From contig JACDTU010000022.1 in assembly GCA_022376465.1 (NCBI GenBank), forward strand, positions 372,001 to 436,000: a stretch of DNA of 64,000 bases, given 5' to 3'. The translations under genes and the position numbers were made by a program. The notes under the pieces are model-generated. The model was not told the origin of the DNA. It did not search any database and worked only from the letters and a program-made list of their open reading frames with translations. The DNA comes from Cubamyces lactineus. Taxonomy: Eukaryota; Basidiomycota; Agaricomycetes; Polyporales; Polyporaceae. Below, piece by piece: positions 1-12,900 of the stretch (position 1 is its first letter; each line of letters starts with the position of its first letter).

Positions 1-3000
1 AGTCGTGCGTTACTTGCATCACAGTGTGCTCGATCGTCCAGGTGTCGTCACTCAAGGTGAGCGGCGTCCTAGTACTTCGCACTTGCCAACCAAGTGTTGA
101 CTTCCCCATAGCCAGGTCGACAGCGACCGGCCGGTCGTGGCGTCGGTGCATGCAGTAGCACAGGGACGTGTTCACGTGCATATACGCATACTCAAGCTAA
201 CATGAGTAACACTTGCGCACGAGGATCTCAGAGTAGCCTCTTCAAGATGGAGAGCTCGACTGCGCCGCTTAAGTCCGGTGTTGAATGGGAGCACTCGTAA
301 CAGAATGTGGAGGTGCAAAACATTGCCAGCCGTAGTCGTCGTATGGAAGCAATCCTTGCGGCGGCTGTTTATCGACACAATTCCGCATTGGTCGGGGTAC
401 CCACTAACGTCTCGGGTGGTATGTTGATTGTCGACCGCCTCTTTCTCAGGAGTTTGTTGGGTGTTGAGCCAGTTGCTCGGTTCCAGCATTAAGGTGGGTC
501 TTTTGTTTGTTGGCTCGAGTTTGCCGAGCTGCTCATAACATTGAGCCTAGTACGTCAGCCTCCAAATGTCAGAATGCCGGGACACATGTCCTGATTCCTC
601 TGAGTCTCCTGCCATTAAATGCTGATGGAGCAGCAGAAACGAGCGAACGATCAGGCTTGCTCGACAGTCTCGTAATGGTGAGGGTAGGTGCGGAGACGAG
701 ACGTCGGTGCTAGTTCGCCGCAGGTTTGCAGCTGTCCCGAGCATCGGGCTACATAGCCCATTGTGCCGTATCGCGTTATCATCGCGTAGGAGCAGGAGCA
801 CAAGGAGGACGGACAGGCAGACGAGCCTTCGCAACAAGTCCCATGGTAAGTCGAACCACAATTCTCCGGGGTTTCTGAAGACTGAATGGCGTGCTCACCC
901 GCTTAGACGGCGGGGTTGGGACACGGACCTTCTATCTACGCGGTTATCTGGAAGAAGTTGTTCCTCCATCAGGCATGCGGACAGGAGCAAGGGCTGAGGC
1001 GTTCGAGATTGGAAGGCGAAGAGGGGCAACTCCCACTGTCCCACACTACCAAATACTGCCAAATACGTAACCGAGGAGGCTACCGCGTGGCAGTTGAATT
1101 GCCTCCAGGCTCAACCCCTCCTACCATCCACAGGAGGGAATGCCGATCCGCCTCACAACTCCTGGGCCCACCCATATGAACTGTGAAAGGCGCACATACT
1201 CAATATCCGCATCTCCTGAGCTGCAAGAGGCTGCAAGTTCGCGACTCGCCGCCACCGCGTAAAGTCTCCATATGATCCGTTGCTTCTCTGATAATCGTCT
1301 GCACAATCGCGGGATAGTACGTCCTTGGAAGCTGTCCTCGTACGCCTCGCCTCCTCCGTGCTTTTTGTTCGAACGGAGCAGAAGCCTGAGAGGGTGCTGG
1401 CGTACCTGCTCGGGCGCCCATCGATACGCCCAATTCCAACTCAGCCGAGTACACCAACAACAGCCTCCCCCCACATGACGCTCGCCACGGCCATCCTTCA
1501 TCCATATCCAAACAGACCCTTGTTCTCGCTCGTCCGAACAGTCGCAGCCAAGCGCATGCAGCTGACTCGGCCAACGCCAGAGGTCAGCCACCAGACGCGT
1601 ATAAGAACCCCCTCGTCGTCCGTCTCGTCTTTCCTCCAGACCACTCTCACCCTTCTCCTCTGTGCTCGAGTTTCCGTTCGAGCGGCCGCGCTCTGCGAAT
1701 AGTGCGAGCGCGGCAGCACGGCTCGTCGTCTCTATGGTATGCGCTCGAGTTCATCGTCGGACGCCACAAGTCTCACGTCGCGCTCTCGTGTGTCACTGGC
1801 AGACGGCGACGCCATGAAATCCATTGCCTACGCGCTCATGCGCTTGTATGGCATGGTACACCCAAAGTGAGTTGGGTACTGGCGAGAGACGACAGGCTGT
1901 AGCTCATCGCGTCTCGACAGATGACCCGTTTCTCTCTCTAACCTCGTCGCTTTGCGACGATCCTCTCTTTCTCTTCTCTTCTAGGTTCTTGCCAAGCATC
2001 AGCGTCATATGCATCATCACCATTCTGTCGCCCCATGCGACCTAATCAGCACGTCGCCGCAACATGCGATAGCAATGTGAGTTCGCCCTCCTTCGCGCCA
2101 CAACATCGCCTGACACGCATCCGTAGTTTCTTTATTCTACACTACATGATTCACTTGATCGCTATGCTTTGACAGGTACCTCTACCATTACAACGCGACG
2201 GCAATGCCACCGTCGCCAAAACCATACCATTCCGAGGGCACCCACGCCCGCATCGCGGCGCCACTCGCGGCCTGCATTGGTGAGTCCTCCGCCCAACCTC
2301 CCGTCGCTTGCAGGATTGTGAACTCATCACGTCACTCTCAGGCCGCAACCCAACCCCCAAGCTCGATGCCCTCGCGGCACCCCTCTTGCCAAGCCTCACG
2401 GCGCGGCATCGCGGCGGTCTACCAGCGACGCCCCCGTTCGGGGACGTCGACGGCCGCCGAGTTTCCGACGGAGGTTTTCGAGCCGAGCAGCACTGGGCGT
2501 GCTCGCGTCTCGACCCTAGGTGCGGGCCCCTTGTGGCTGTCGGAAGGCCCGTCGCGCTCCACTCGGAGGGCGACGGGTAAAGCAGCGCCTGAATTGGGAC
2601 GGGGGTAACCTTCTGGCCGAGCCGACAGTAGTCCCGCGCATCGCGCGGGGGTCGGACTCGAGTTGTTGGGCCGCCGTCTCTGGCATATGGCCGCGCTCGG
2701 ACGCGCGGTCGCCACCCTACTGCCCACGGCTGGCTGGATTCCTCACGGGTGAAGGCTGGCACAGCGGCTCCGGCCGTCCCCACGCAAACAAACATCACGC
2801 AAACAACGCAAGCACGCAAACATGACACGGCAAGACATGAGAGGCGGAGGGGCTGGGTAAGAGCGTCCAGTGTGCAAGAAAGTAAGCCCGGCACCTCCGT
2901 CGGCGAGCGGGAGTGGGTAGCTGTATGACGCATACCGGACTCTCGACGAGTAAGGGGCCCGGAGAGCTCACGCTGTCTGCTCGCCAAGAGGCACCCCGGA

Positions 3001-4582
3001 GAGTATAACGGCGCGCGCTGCGGCCCACCGCTTCGCCAGGTACGCTTCCATTTTCTTTTTACCTTCATTTGTGCATCATCTATGCACCGCCCACACTCTT
3101 TCTATCTTCACCATCTGCGAGATCACTCTTGCAATTCGTAGTGTAGTTCCCCGGGGATAGTGCAGGCCTCTTCGTGGCCCCCGGGACTAGTACCCGCCCT
3201 TGCGGCGGGGAAGCCAACTGCGCTCTTCGCTCTCATCCTTCGCACTCCTCCTGTGGTCCGGTGCAAGTCAATTGGTGCGTACCGTTCAGATGCTCCGTCT
3301 CGACTCGCATCGCGCCCTGCTGACACGCCCTCCCATTCTCTCAGATCCCGCCGGACCTCCTCGTGGACGCATACCCCGGCGCGAAACCCGTACGTATCGC
3401 TTCTCCGCCTCATCCACGCGCTCCATGCATTCTGACGCGCGACTCCCGCCTTACAGGTACCGCCCCTAGTCGTCCACACCGCCCGCGCGAGAGGTCCCAA
3501 CCTGATCGTCCCAAAGTACTGGTATGGGCCTCCCGCTACGGCGTTCGCGACGCGCGCGCCACGCGTACACCTACGCGTAGGGCACACGACCCCCCCCCCC
3601 GCGCCCTTCGGGGAAGGGCCCGGCGGCGCGCGCGTCGCATCGTAGGAGATTACACCGAACACGTTCGTCTTCTGCCCTCTCGCAGCGTGCGTTCGTGAAA
3701 GCTGATGAGCTCTTTCATCGCACGGTTACAACAGCTTCATCTACTTCGATGGTCCGATGCGCTCGTGCGTCTTGCAAGGACCCCATATCCCCACTCGCAT
3801 GGTGCGTCTATCGTAAAGAATTCTGGTCTACTCACATCGCACAAGTCCGCGCAAGCGATTCAGTTTGCTTGGCGCGTCAGAAAGAGATCAGACACGTTAT
3901 CCGATCGCGTAGGTGGGAGACGACAATCGAAGTGATACTCACCTACTTCGCACTTGAATGCGCCGTCTGCTTCTGCTCTGATTCGAGGAAAGTGGCACGT
4001 CGCATTCTAAGAACCTTCAAAATGTCTGTATTAAACCGCGCAGAAATAGGCGGCCCCTTCATGCGCATATTTTCTCCCCTCGCGCGTTGAGTGCAGGCCA
4101 TATATCGAAGAAGTTAGGGCGAACTATGCGCATCACGTCGATCTGCGTGAAACGTCTTTTTGAGCCCATCATCCCTCTCGTAGCCTCGTGAGGAAAGGAA
4201 CACGCGCTTCGACGCAGAACGTAGCTAAGCCTGGCCGACCCGAACTTCGAATGACGGAGAACACTGACACATCTCCTACTAACACTAGGGCTGGAATGGC
4301 GCCCATTTGCAGGATCAAGCACGTCGGTGGACAGAGCTTCTGCGTCGTCTCTGCGCGAGCATCGTGCGCTGTAGAATGAAGGAGCGCTATCATCTGGCAC
4401 TGCACTGAGGTCAACTCAATGTGCATCGCTGGTGCGCATGCTTGTACACAGTGACGCTCGCGAGATAGATGGTATGAAGGCCAACATGAGAATATTGATT
4501 GCGCGGAGAGGTCCCCAAGTCGCCAACCTAGCGATCGCGTTAATTGTGTATCTATATACGACTGAGACGGGCGTTTGTGCAA
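1..4582. other. gene-poor left end
   Basis: No gene could be identified here. Open frames are short and overlap on both strands. On the minus strand bases 1 to about 193 stay open and run off the left edge after a splice-acceptor-like TTAG, so they might be an exon of a gene outside the window. On the plus strand 1.8-3.7 kb has exon-like pieces between good splice signals (see findings). An 11-base C run lies at 3590-3600. The rest shows nothing I can name. Confidence 0.5.
3590..3600. repeat. poly-C run
   Basis: This is a homopolymer of 11 C in otherwise mixed GC-rich DNA. It is a likely site of length error or slippage, so reading frames that cross it are unreliable. Confidence 0.8.
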
Positions 4583-4669
4583 GCTCTCGTCGTCTAATGG
4601 CTATGATATCAGATTCCTACCGTGACGGCTAAGATCTGAAGGTTCCGGGTTCGAGTCCCGGCGGGAGTA
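4583..4669 (+). tRNA. tRNA-Arg(CCT) with intron
   Basis: The sequence folds as a tRNA. A seven-base acceptor stem pairs GCTCTCG (4583-4589) with CGGGAGT (4662-4668), with G-U at two positions, followed by discriminator A. The D arm reads GTC/GAT. The anticodon stem TCAGA pairs with TCTGA (4635-4639). The T arm is CCGGG-TTCGAGT-CCCGG. The loop reads T-T-CCT-A, so the anticodon is CCT (4616-4618) for the arginine codon AGG. A 14-base intron (4620-4633) follows position 37, the standard place for nuclear tRNA introns, and needs the tRNA splicing endonuclease. The T arm contains the B-box GGTTCGAGTCC. A T run downstream is the expected Pol III stop. The identity rests on the anticodon alone. Confidence 0.88.
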
Positions 4670-5006
4670 GTTGGAGAACGCTTTTTGAGATTTTCCGTCT
4701 GCATCTGGGTCTGTGCAGGCCCTGCAGGTCAATTTTTTTGGCTGCCTGCCACTTGGGATGCTAGCCGTGAGAGAGCGTTCAGTAGCGAACATTGCTAGAT
4801 TTGGGAAGATCCCACGTGGATCGAGGTCCGAAAAGATCGGGCTCGTGTCTTCGTTCTCAACCACCAGCTGCTCCCGCTTGTCTCCGGTTTCTTGCGTCTT
4901 CTTGGGTCGTATTAGGTCTCATTGCTACTCTGAACGATCTCAACAAGGCCTCTGAAGTGCTTGCTCTGTAGTAGTATCTGTTCTTGGATCCATCCACAAT
5001 ACCCCC
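4670..5006. promoter_or_regulatory. spacer between tRNA-Arg and mpp6
   Basis: This 337-base stretch carries the tRNA terminator and must hold the promoter and 5' leader of the exosome cofactor gene. I see no clear TATA box and no other gene. Confidence 0.5.
4682..4686 (+). terminator. Pol III terminator of the tRNA-Arg gene
   Basis: Five T in a row begin 13 bases after the tRNA discriminator base. That is the usual signal and spacing for RNA polymerase III termination. Confidence 0.7.
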
Positions 5007-5853
5007 ATGACGTCCAAAACGCTCAGTAATGGCACATTGAGTCTGCGATTCATGCAGAACGCCCACCGGGCAAAGCTGCAAGCCCAGGTCGAGCTCGAAC
5101 AAGCGAAGATAAAGGACGATGCGGAATGGTCAGTTTCTCAGGAAATCAGGGATGCCTGGGGGATCGGACAGGCCTCTAGCTCAAGGTGTGTGGTATAACA
5201 CACATCCTAAACGCGTTCGGGCAGAGCTGATCGAACATTTCCTAGCAACGATGATGTAGTATATGAGCCGTCATACGTGCCCTTCATATTTGACTCGGAC
5301 GCGGCGGAGGCGTCCTCATCTAATTCGCCGCAACAAGACATGCCTAAGCTGAGAGGTCGTCGAACGTTCAACGCACGGGGAGAAGAGATAGTGCAAGAGG
5401 TAAATCTACAAAGAACTTGATATCGCGGATGACAGGCCGACATTCCCGGTTTCTCCTCAGGAAAAGCCTCAAGAAGAAGAGGAGAACGTAGTAGCAGATG
5501 CTCCCGAGGAGAAGCCTCGATCCAAATTCGACAAACGTCCCACTTCGATATCCGGCTTCAAAGCCCCCATCTCGACTCAAAGGGACGGAAAGAAAACACG
5601 CACGAAGACGGCACAGATGCTCATTCGCGAGGACGTCTCTGTGCGTCCACCGGCATCGATGCAGACGTCGATTCTTGCAGTCAAGCGAGAAGAGGGCTTC
5701 ATCAAGCCCGAAGGTGTAGATGAGCCTATCCGCACGGCGCGCAGGGCTCCTACTGAGGGCCGAAAACGCGAAAGAGATCAAGATACAACCGGCGCTGACC
5801 GCACGGGATCGGAAGGAAAGAAGAGGAAAAAGAAGAAGGAAGCGAGTACATAA
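5007..5853 (+). CDS. mpp6: Mpp6-type nuclear exosome cofactor
   Basis: The product resembles Mpp6/MPHOSPH6, the RNA-binding cofactor that helps the nuclear exosome and the Mtr4 helicase process 5.8S rRNA and degrade cryptic transcripts. There are three exons: 5007-5185, 5246-5399 and 5461-5853, with introns of 60 and 61 bases, giving 241 residues. The family N-terminus is clear: an LSLRFMQ motif near residue 12, then a helix rich in Q, E and K (AKLQAQVELEQAKIKDD). The second family block, GRRTFNARGEEIV, is near residue 100. The rest is charged, and the C-terminus ends in a basic run (KKRKKKKE), fitting a nuclear RNA-binding protein. The ATG places the conserved block right at the N-terminus, as in homologues. 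The identity comes from motif recognition, not from an alignment. Confidence 0.85.
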
Positions 5854-8800
5854 TTATGCGGTTTGCGCTCCTCCCAGCCTAGCCTGGGCTCCATCGGCGG
5901 CGGTGATAGGTGCAGAGTCTTCGATATCCGGCTGTTGTGCGAGTAGGTGTTGGATTAGGCAGCGGTGTAATCGATACATATCGTGAGTACGTCATAGTAA
6001 CAGCTCCTCGTACTGGAATCCGCACATTTACGTTGATTGAAGTAGCGAGTGCTTCGCGGGGCATATGATACTCGGATTTTAGACTCATGACTACGTTCAC
6101 CGCGCGCAGATAGACCATTAACTCGCGTCTGACTGCGTCGGCAGCCGCCTTGCGGCCTCACGTATCTCCACAGCTGTCAATAAGCCGGCGCTCCGTCCCC
6201 TGCTGGCCACATTGCGCGTCCCTGGGACGTCTACTTCTCACTGTGACGATAGATTATACTGATACCGAGGACCCCAATAAGCTATCGAGAGAGGGTACAT
6301 ATGACAAGATACACACCATCCGTTCCCGCTGTACTCGGTAAGCGAAGCCAATGGTTGGCGAGAGGCAATCCTGACTAACACTCGAGCTAGTATGTGACAT
6401 CACCTTATCATGCCCCCTTCTGTTCATCAACCTACTGCGGCCACGCTTCTCACCGCAGCAAACAGGCAGGAGTCCCACCGCCGCTCCTGTAATATGTGCA
6501 AGGGTCCAAGTATGCCTACGAGCTCCGGCCGATGATTCCTACGATTCGACCATCGTATATTCTAAGCCACTTCTTTTCACTGACTGCGGCACCAGACCCG
6601 ACGATTACGCCTAGGTTCGCACCTCGGGAAATCCATCTGCTCAGCCCTATTACACTAAGCCAGGTGCGTCCCACCACTTGCCTCGTAAGCTATCGTCTTT
6701 CTCCCATACACGACATCGCTCCGGACCACTCAGCCCAGAGCGCCCGCCGAAGTGCCGGACTCTCGTGGGCTGTATGCCGCTGGGGTGTGAAGCCGAGCGT
6801 ATGCTTCGAATCCACAGAACACCATCAACCCACTACTCCCAGACGCTGCTGCCCTGGATGCGGCCTGCCGTAACCGTGCAAGCGACCCTGAGCACATTGA
6901 GACTTTGGGAAGGAACTTCTCTTCGCGAACCTGTCCGCGGGGCCTCATGCCTCAGTTCTCAGGGACCTGGAACCAGTGCGTGCGAGACGCCCGTCTGCTT
7001 CATGATCGGAGCACCTTCGCGCCGTGCGCGCTGAGCAGACGCTGTGATTTGCTCTATATACTGCTGCACAAAAGCGCCAGCGCGTGTGGAACATGTCCAA
7101 TCTTCTGCTTACCACAAATCCGACGTAAATCATCGTCGTTTGTTGTGGTCCAACTCGAAGTTGGGTTACTTACGAGATGTTACGTGACTTTATCCAAGCG
7201 TTAGCATGGCAGACGTACATTGACCTGTGTTTGCGGCGAATTCTCTGCCTCATTCGCCTCGTGCTTTGTCAGGCATTTATAGCCAACGAATCCGGAGACA
7301 ACCCCTGCATCGTGCATAGTAAGCTTCAGAACATAGATGGTCACAGGCGCGCGCTTCGGTTCCTGGAGCTCTGACACTTCGATCTTCTACTGGCACGGCG
7401 TCTGTGGGGAACTGTCTCAGGAAATGCCGAGTACCAAGCACCCCATGTCCTTGTTGGTCCGCAAAGTTTGAGGTTGCGCGCCCAACTCGGCGCTCCCCTC
7501 AGGCTGCCCGTGTGCGCTGCCGCTGTCTTGGACGCCGTCGCGCCGCATCTCTCCGTGCGAAGCCACGGCCGATGTACGGTGCGAGCCGTGCGGTTTGCGG
7601 TACGAGAGTCGCTATCCTACCCACATCCTTCTCTGCCTCGATCCCCGCGTCGCGAAGAGTGCGGGCCGCTCACAGAAGCACACAACGTCTCGAGGTTCCA
7701 TTGCAGCGCGCGTTGGGCCATTGGTCCTTCTAGGAGCGGATGCGTGTTTTCCTTCCTAGTCAGAGCCCCGTGCCTAGTAGCTGTAGTTCTGGGACTACTT
7801 TGCTGCTGCGTTCGCGCACCCGTTTGTGCGTCGGGAACAGCAGTCCATTGATCCTCTCTGTGCCCGAGCGGCAGGTCTAGACGCCACGATGTGCATGACG
7901 CGGTTCGGTCGGACCTTCGGGTGTACTAAGATGCTGCTGAAGCCTACGTTGTCTCGTTCCGTTCTGTATCACCCTCTGATCATGCCCGGCTACCAGCTCT
8001 AACTTTGGTGCTCTATCGAGCGTTGGAGACGCGCCCCTGGTGATGCGTTCTGAGACCGAGATACGAAGGTTGTGTCAGGGGTGTGGGGACCGAAACGCAA
8101 ACAGAGATAGACGTCGATGCCCAGACGACTTGGTAAGGCAACGCGGTAGTGTGTGTCGATGGCCTGTGGTATCTTAGGTAGAGCGGCGCGCCGGACTGAT
8201 AACGTGTGCATACTCTGAGTTGAGTGCCAGTGGTGACTAGATGGACGCTGAGGATGGTGTATGATGTCAACAGGAATCACAGGATGCAGATGCCATTCAA
8301 ACGTCCAACATACGTGCCAACGCCGGTAAGCCACCATCCTACCGTGTTTGGATGCATCTGGTCCATGTACCAGGACCACCATCTCCCTCGACGCCGGCTT
8401 CAGCGTCACCGACGACGCCGAGTTGGCTGAATGGCTCATCAGCGGTCAGTGCCTATCACGTTTCTATTCAGACTGGCCTCTTATTGACAGCCCAAGTACT
8501 CCAATGATACCATCTGCTGTTTGCTAGCGCCATTGATATACCTGACTTCTAAGCATTGATCTGCAACTGCGCATAGTGCTCCACAAAGACGCTTAGTGCA
8601 CAAGGGAGCCAGAGAGGCGATTGTGTAGTCTGGCGCTTCCCTCAGGCTTAGGCTGTTCAATACAACCTGATGATGATGTTGGTAAGTATTACGCCGAGGG
8701 AGTCGTTGGCACTGCCCCATACACTGTGGCGTGGGCCTCGGACCGATGGACCATTCGAACTGCTTCGAAGCTCGAGGGTACGAAGGCCTATTACTACTCA

Positions 8801-11800
8801 CATGCATTTGCTCGAAGGCAAGCCGCTCCAGGTCGCTCGAAGAGGCACAAGATACGGACTCTCCTACCTACCATCCTCGGCGCTCTCCCGCCCTGCAAAG
8901 TTTCAATCAGCGATACCTCCCGGCTTCAGAACCTTCATCCCGGGGATACCGCCACAGCAATCCGAGGGGGGCCGAGGGGCGACGCGGACATCTGGCCTAG
9001 GCGCACGCATGACTGTGAGGCTGGAGCGCCTGTGAAAGGCTGTGGGCTTGCACCGGCGACGCACCAAGGTTGAATGAGAAGAGACGGGAGTTGGCAAGAA
9101 GACCAAGCCGGACTTCACGCTCAAGAGCTTGGATGCCATGCTATAGCCAGCGACATTTCTCGAAGTACATCTGTGCCGCCATTACAGCGACCACTCATCT
9201 CACTATAGAAGGACTTAGTACAACGTGCAATCACTTCAAAAGAACCGAGTGCCCGCGACACTTTGCCGCGGGGGGCATTGCTTCGACCGTGCTGAGAGTT
9301 CATCAATTCGTACCGCAATACGCCGATACATTCCCGCTTCGTGAAGGCGAAGGTAACGTACAGCATCATTCTTACCAGGCACTACCCACCCGCCGTGACT
9401 CCAGTCTAGGCCTCACAGACATCGACGCCGCGCTAGCGCCCCCTTGGTAAACTTTATTCCGGCTGACTCTGGGCAATCGACAGTACGGTGAGTGCTTGTC
9501 AACCTACATACGTTCTAATTCCATCACTTACCCACTCCGCCAGCAGGGACTCCGTGGGAGTCGCCGCGAGTTCAACTTTGCACTTACGTGACACGGTGCT
9601 GCCCCGCCTACACATATGTATACATGCGGATGGCGGGGGCGTGTAGGGGGGACAACGCAGTGGCCGGGAACGAAGAGAAGCCTCTGTGTATACGCTCAGT
9701 ACCGGCGGCGTACCCCACGACCATGACGGAAAGGAATTGCACTAGACTCCTGCCGGCACCTGGCACGGCCATCCAGGACGCGTCCATGAGTATGACTGGA
9801 TGCTGACTACCGAATACATGCGTGCGTTATCTGCTGGACATTACAGATGTCGCCGCGTCTCTGCGCCGATGGGGACTCAATGGCTGAAGCAAATCGTATT
9901 GCTCACAGTGGTACGTACTAGGTACGTCCTACCTAACCACCACGATTAGGCGGCGATATATGCCCACGCTGATCCGTGCGATTCGGAACCTCCGTTGTAC
10001 TGCAGGTAACCCATACTATTTTTCAAGTCTGGAATCCAGAAGACTATGCCGCGCAAGTGTAGATGTCCAGTTTGACCGGATAACATTATATCGTTCTTAA
10101 CTATCACGCAGATGCCGAGAGGGACCTTGGTGCGTGCACCCGGGATAGTGGGCCAGCCGACCGTCGTGCGTCTTTCTCAAGGAGTATCGTCAGGACGAGG
10201 TTCGCAAGCAATGCTACCAGAGACTATCAACGTCCGAGAATACGAAGCTTGGATATGACCGCGTACTCAGCTTCGTTTTCGGCTTCTCTCTAACTCTCTC
10301 ATCAGCGACTCGCTTGCGTACCAGACTAGCGGGATCCTCCAGGGATCCGAGCAACCCGAGCGTGCGACCAATTCGAGTCGTCGGACCAAACCAAATGCTT
10401 GCATCAACATCTGCCAGAAGGGAAGACGACTGGCCTGGCTAGAAGACACGCTCATGCCGTATACGAATCCTGCCGCGTCCTGGACCCTAAGAACGAAGGT
10501 ACGAACTTCGAAGCCCCGGAGACGTCGCCCGGTGCTGCCGCCACTGTTGTCGGGTCCCAGAATCTACGAACCGCGATCCTAGTGACAGAAATGGGGATGG
10601 GCGCATCAGCCTACATCAAGGATCATGCTGCGTTGCGTCCTGCGCACGACTCGGAAAGATGTCGGACTACATACATACTGTGCTAGGGCTGCGGAGCTGC
10701 CAGTGCGGTCCCTGTGCCCTCCGGCTACTACTCGAGCGTCCGCACGTCCATCATACTGACGTGGGTGGGCTTAATGTGCCTGCCGCGGACGTCGAACTGC
10801 CAGAGTCTGCTCAGAGCCTCGCTTGTTGGTACTAGTGAGTGATTGTGAATGGGTTCGCATGCGTCCAGCGTCCCGCGCGCGTTCTGGTGAGTACAGTAAG
10901 TCACCTCATGGTTCACAGAACGCCACAAGTTTATCGGCTTTCCGGTCAGCTTACTAGTACAGGACTGCTGAACACGATGGCACTATCTTGAAGTTCCACT
11001 CCGCGCTCCACTCCGCTCGGCGTCGCCTGCACATATATGAGATGGGCGCGCCCGTTCAGCTCGGTTGCAATGCTCTTACAGCTGCGAACGGGGCACGTTG
11101 GCAGAGAGTGTTCAACTCATACGTGGCATGCGGCAATTATTAGACAGGTGGCGGAGGTGATGCTCTCTGCGTATGGGTGAATGATTAGTAGTCAATTTCG
11201 GTGCGAGTAGACGACGACTCGGGCACCGCGGGGTAGAATGCATGGCCCGTCACTACAGTCTTGTGCGGTATGTTCATATCTGTCTGCCGCTCATCGTGAT
11301 ACCACGAGCACTTATGGAAGCACTAGCTCTCCCATAGGTTCTTGTACCACTCGAGTTACGCGAAGCATGGTAGCGTCCAGAGTGCGGATCCAGAGCCCGA
11401 GGCGCGTGTCATATTACGCTCGCTTGGGACTTGGATGACATCGGCGGAAGTATGTCAGCTCCTATCAGGCGCGTCCGAGCCCGCGCGACCCCGTTGCGCG
11501 AAGGTTTGTTCGCTCCCAGCGCGTCGCCCGACCGTGAAGCATCCGATGTCGGGGCTAGTCCGCTTTGGGTAGATCCTCGCGTGCAGTACTGCAGAGTAGT
11601 GTCAACGTCAGCTGAGTTCCGGATCCATGGATCAATGCATAGTCCTTACAGCTGGCGCCTTTTGGAACTTAGTGTTCAAGAGAAAATCAAAGGTCGATGG
11701 ATATAGGGATGCAGAGATTCCAGCTCATGCTGAAGTCGTGCATGTCAACCGCCGTCTCCAGGAGACAAATCCTGCGGACACAATGTACGCTGTCATTATT

Positions 11801-12900
11801 CAATTCTGTGGTAAGCGACCTCGTAATATCACTGCATGCGCATGCACGTACCTCCCTGGTTTGTCCATATCGCGCCTGCATCGTGTCTCTGTCATTGACA
11901 GTAGATGTCAAGCCGAATTCTCTTGATAACCGGGACATCGTTCGGCCTACTAGAGGCATCGTGCGCCCCTCAGCGACAAAATTCCGTTCTACCACGTATG
12001 CGGCAAGTCTTGAAGCACGAACGAAGGCGTGTATAACCCATTGCTGACGTCTGCGAAGGCGGAGTAGTGCCACCTCAACTTCACGCTTCGCAGCAAGGAG
12101 CGGACGTCTGGCATAATGTGATGTACGTGGTGTCCGCAGGAGGTACGCCCACGGACGATCTACTTCCGCGAAACAGTGCGTTCCCGCCGGAACACGAAGG
12201 ATGTGCCGGCCACGATCATGCACTGTGATGCATTGCGCATGTCGGGCGCTGGGGGCCGCTGCGATCCGTCCCAGAGTCTCGCACTGTCGATGTCGCGATG
12301 CCGCGACGTCTGCCTGTGAGCCTAGCGACGAGGCAGATTTTGAACCCAGTCCGCGACAGATGATGCTGCGTTGTCCGGACGAGGGCAGTGATGTGTGTCA
12401 AAGCCGAGCGGCGCTTTTATCCAGAGCCCAAATCAAAGATCAGAGCAAGTACATGGGCACTCTTGTGGTCGCAAATCATCATCAACCTGCTTGTGACCTG
12501 CATCAGTATTAAATTCGGCGCAGCTCAAGGCCTGCGTGTACATCACCAAGGCACATCCCGAGCCTAAACCCTATCAAGGGCTTGGGCAGCGTGTAGGCGA
12601 AGAACGAATATTGATGTCGTCCAGCGCCGCAACCTTGGCTAGATGGTGGTGGTGGCGCCGCCCACAAAGTTCAAGTATCAAGTTCGTCCGAGCCTGGCTT
12701 CCTGCGAAGTAGATCGGAGTATGTGAGCCCTGCGTCAAGTCTTGAGAACTCCCCGGGTTCGTGCAACGTCTCACAGAGCGGAGATTGTCTGTCTTCAGAG
12801 ACGCCATAGTCACTAGTGTTACCTGTCTGTCCGTGCACGTACCCCGAATAACTACCGAGCCTAGACCATGTCTGTTTCGTCTGAGGATCCGGAAGGCGAG
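5854..12900. other. gene-poor stretch with broken coding-like pieces
   Basis: No complete gene is visible. On the plus strand 6.30-7.20 kb has short open frames joined by splice-like signals, and an open frame without stops runs from about 6810 to 7204. Several frames of 80-150 codons at 8.6-9.45 kb overlap each other in different phases and match no family I know. I see no reverse transcriptase, integrase or transposase motif and no long terminal repeats. Confidence 0.4.

Noticed and set aside
2151..3068. Minus-strand open frame of 305 codons
   Set aside because: The composition (Arg, Ser, Pro, Cys-rich) is that of chance frames in GC-rich DNA, and the plus strand has exon-like pieces with better splice signals in the same place.
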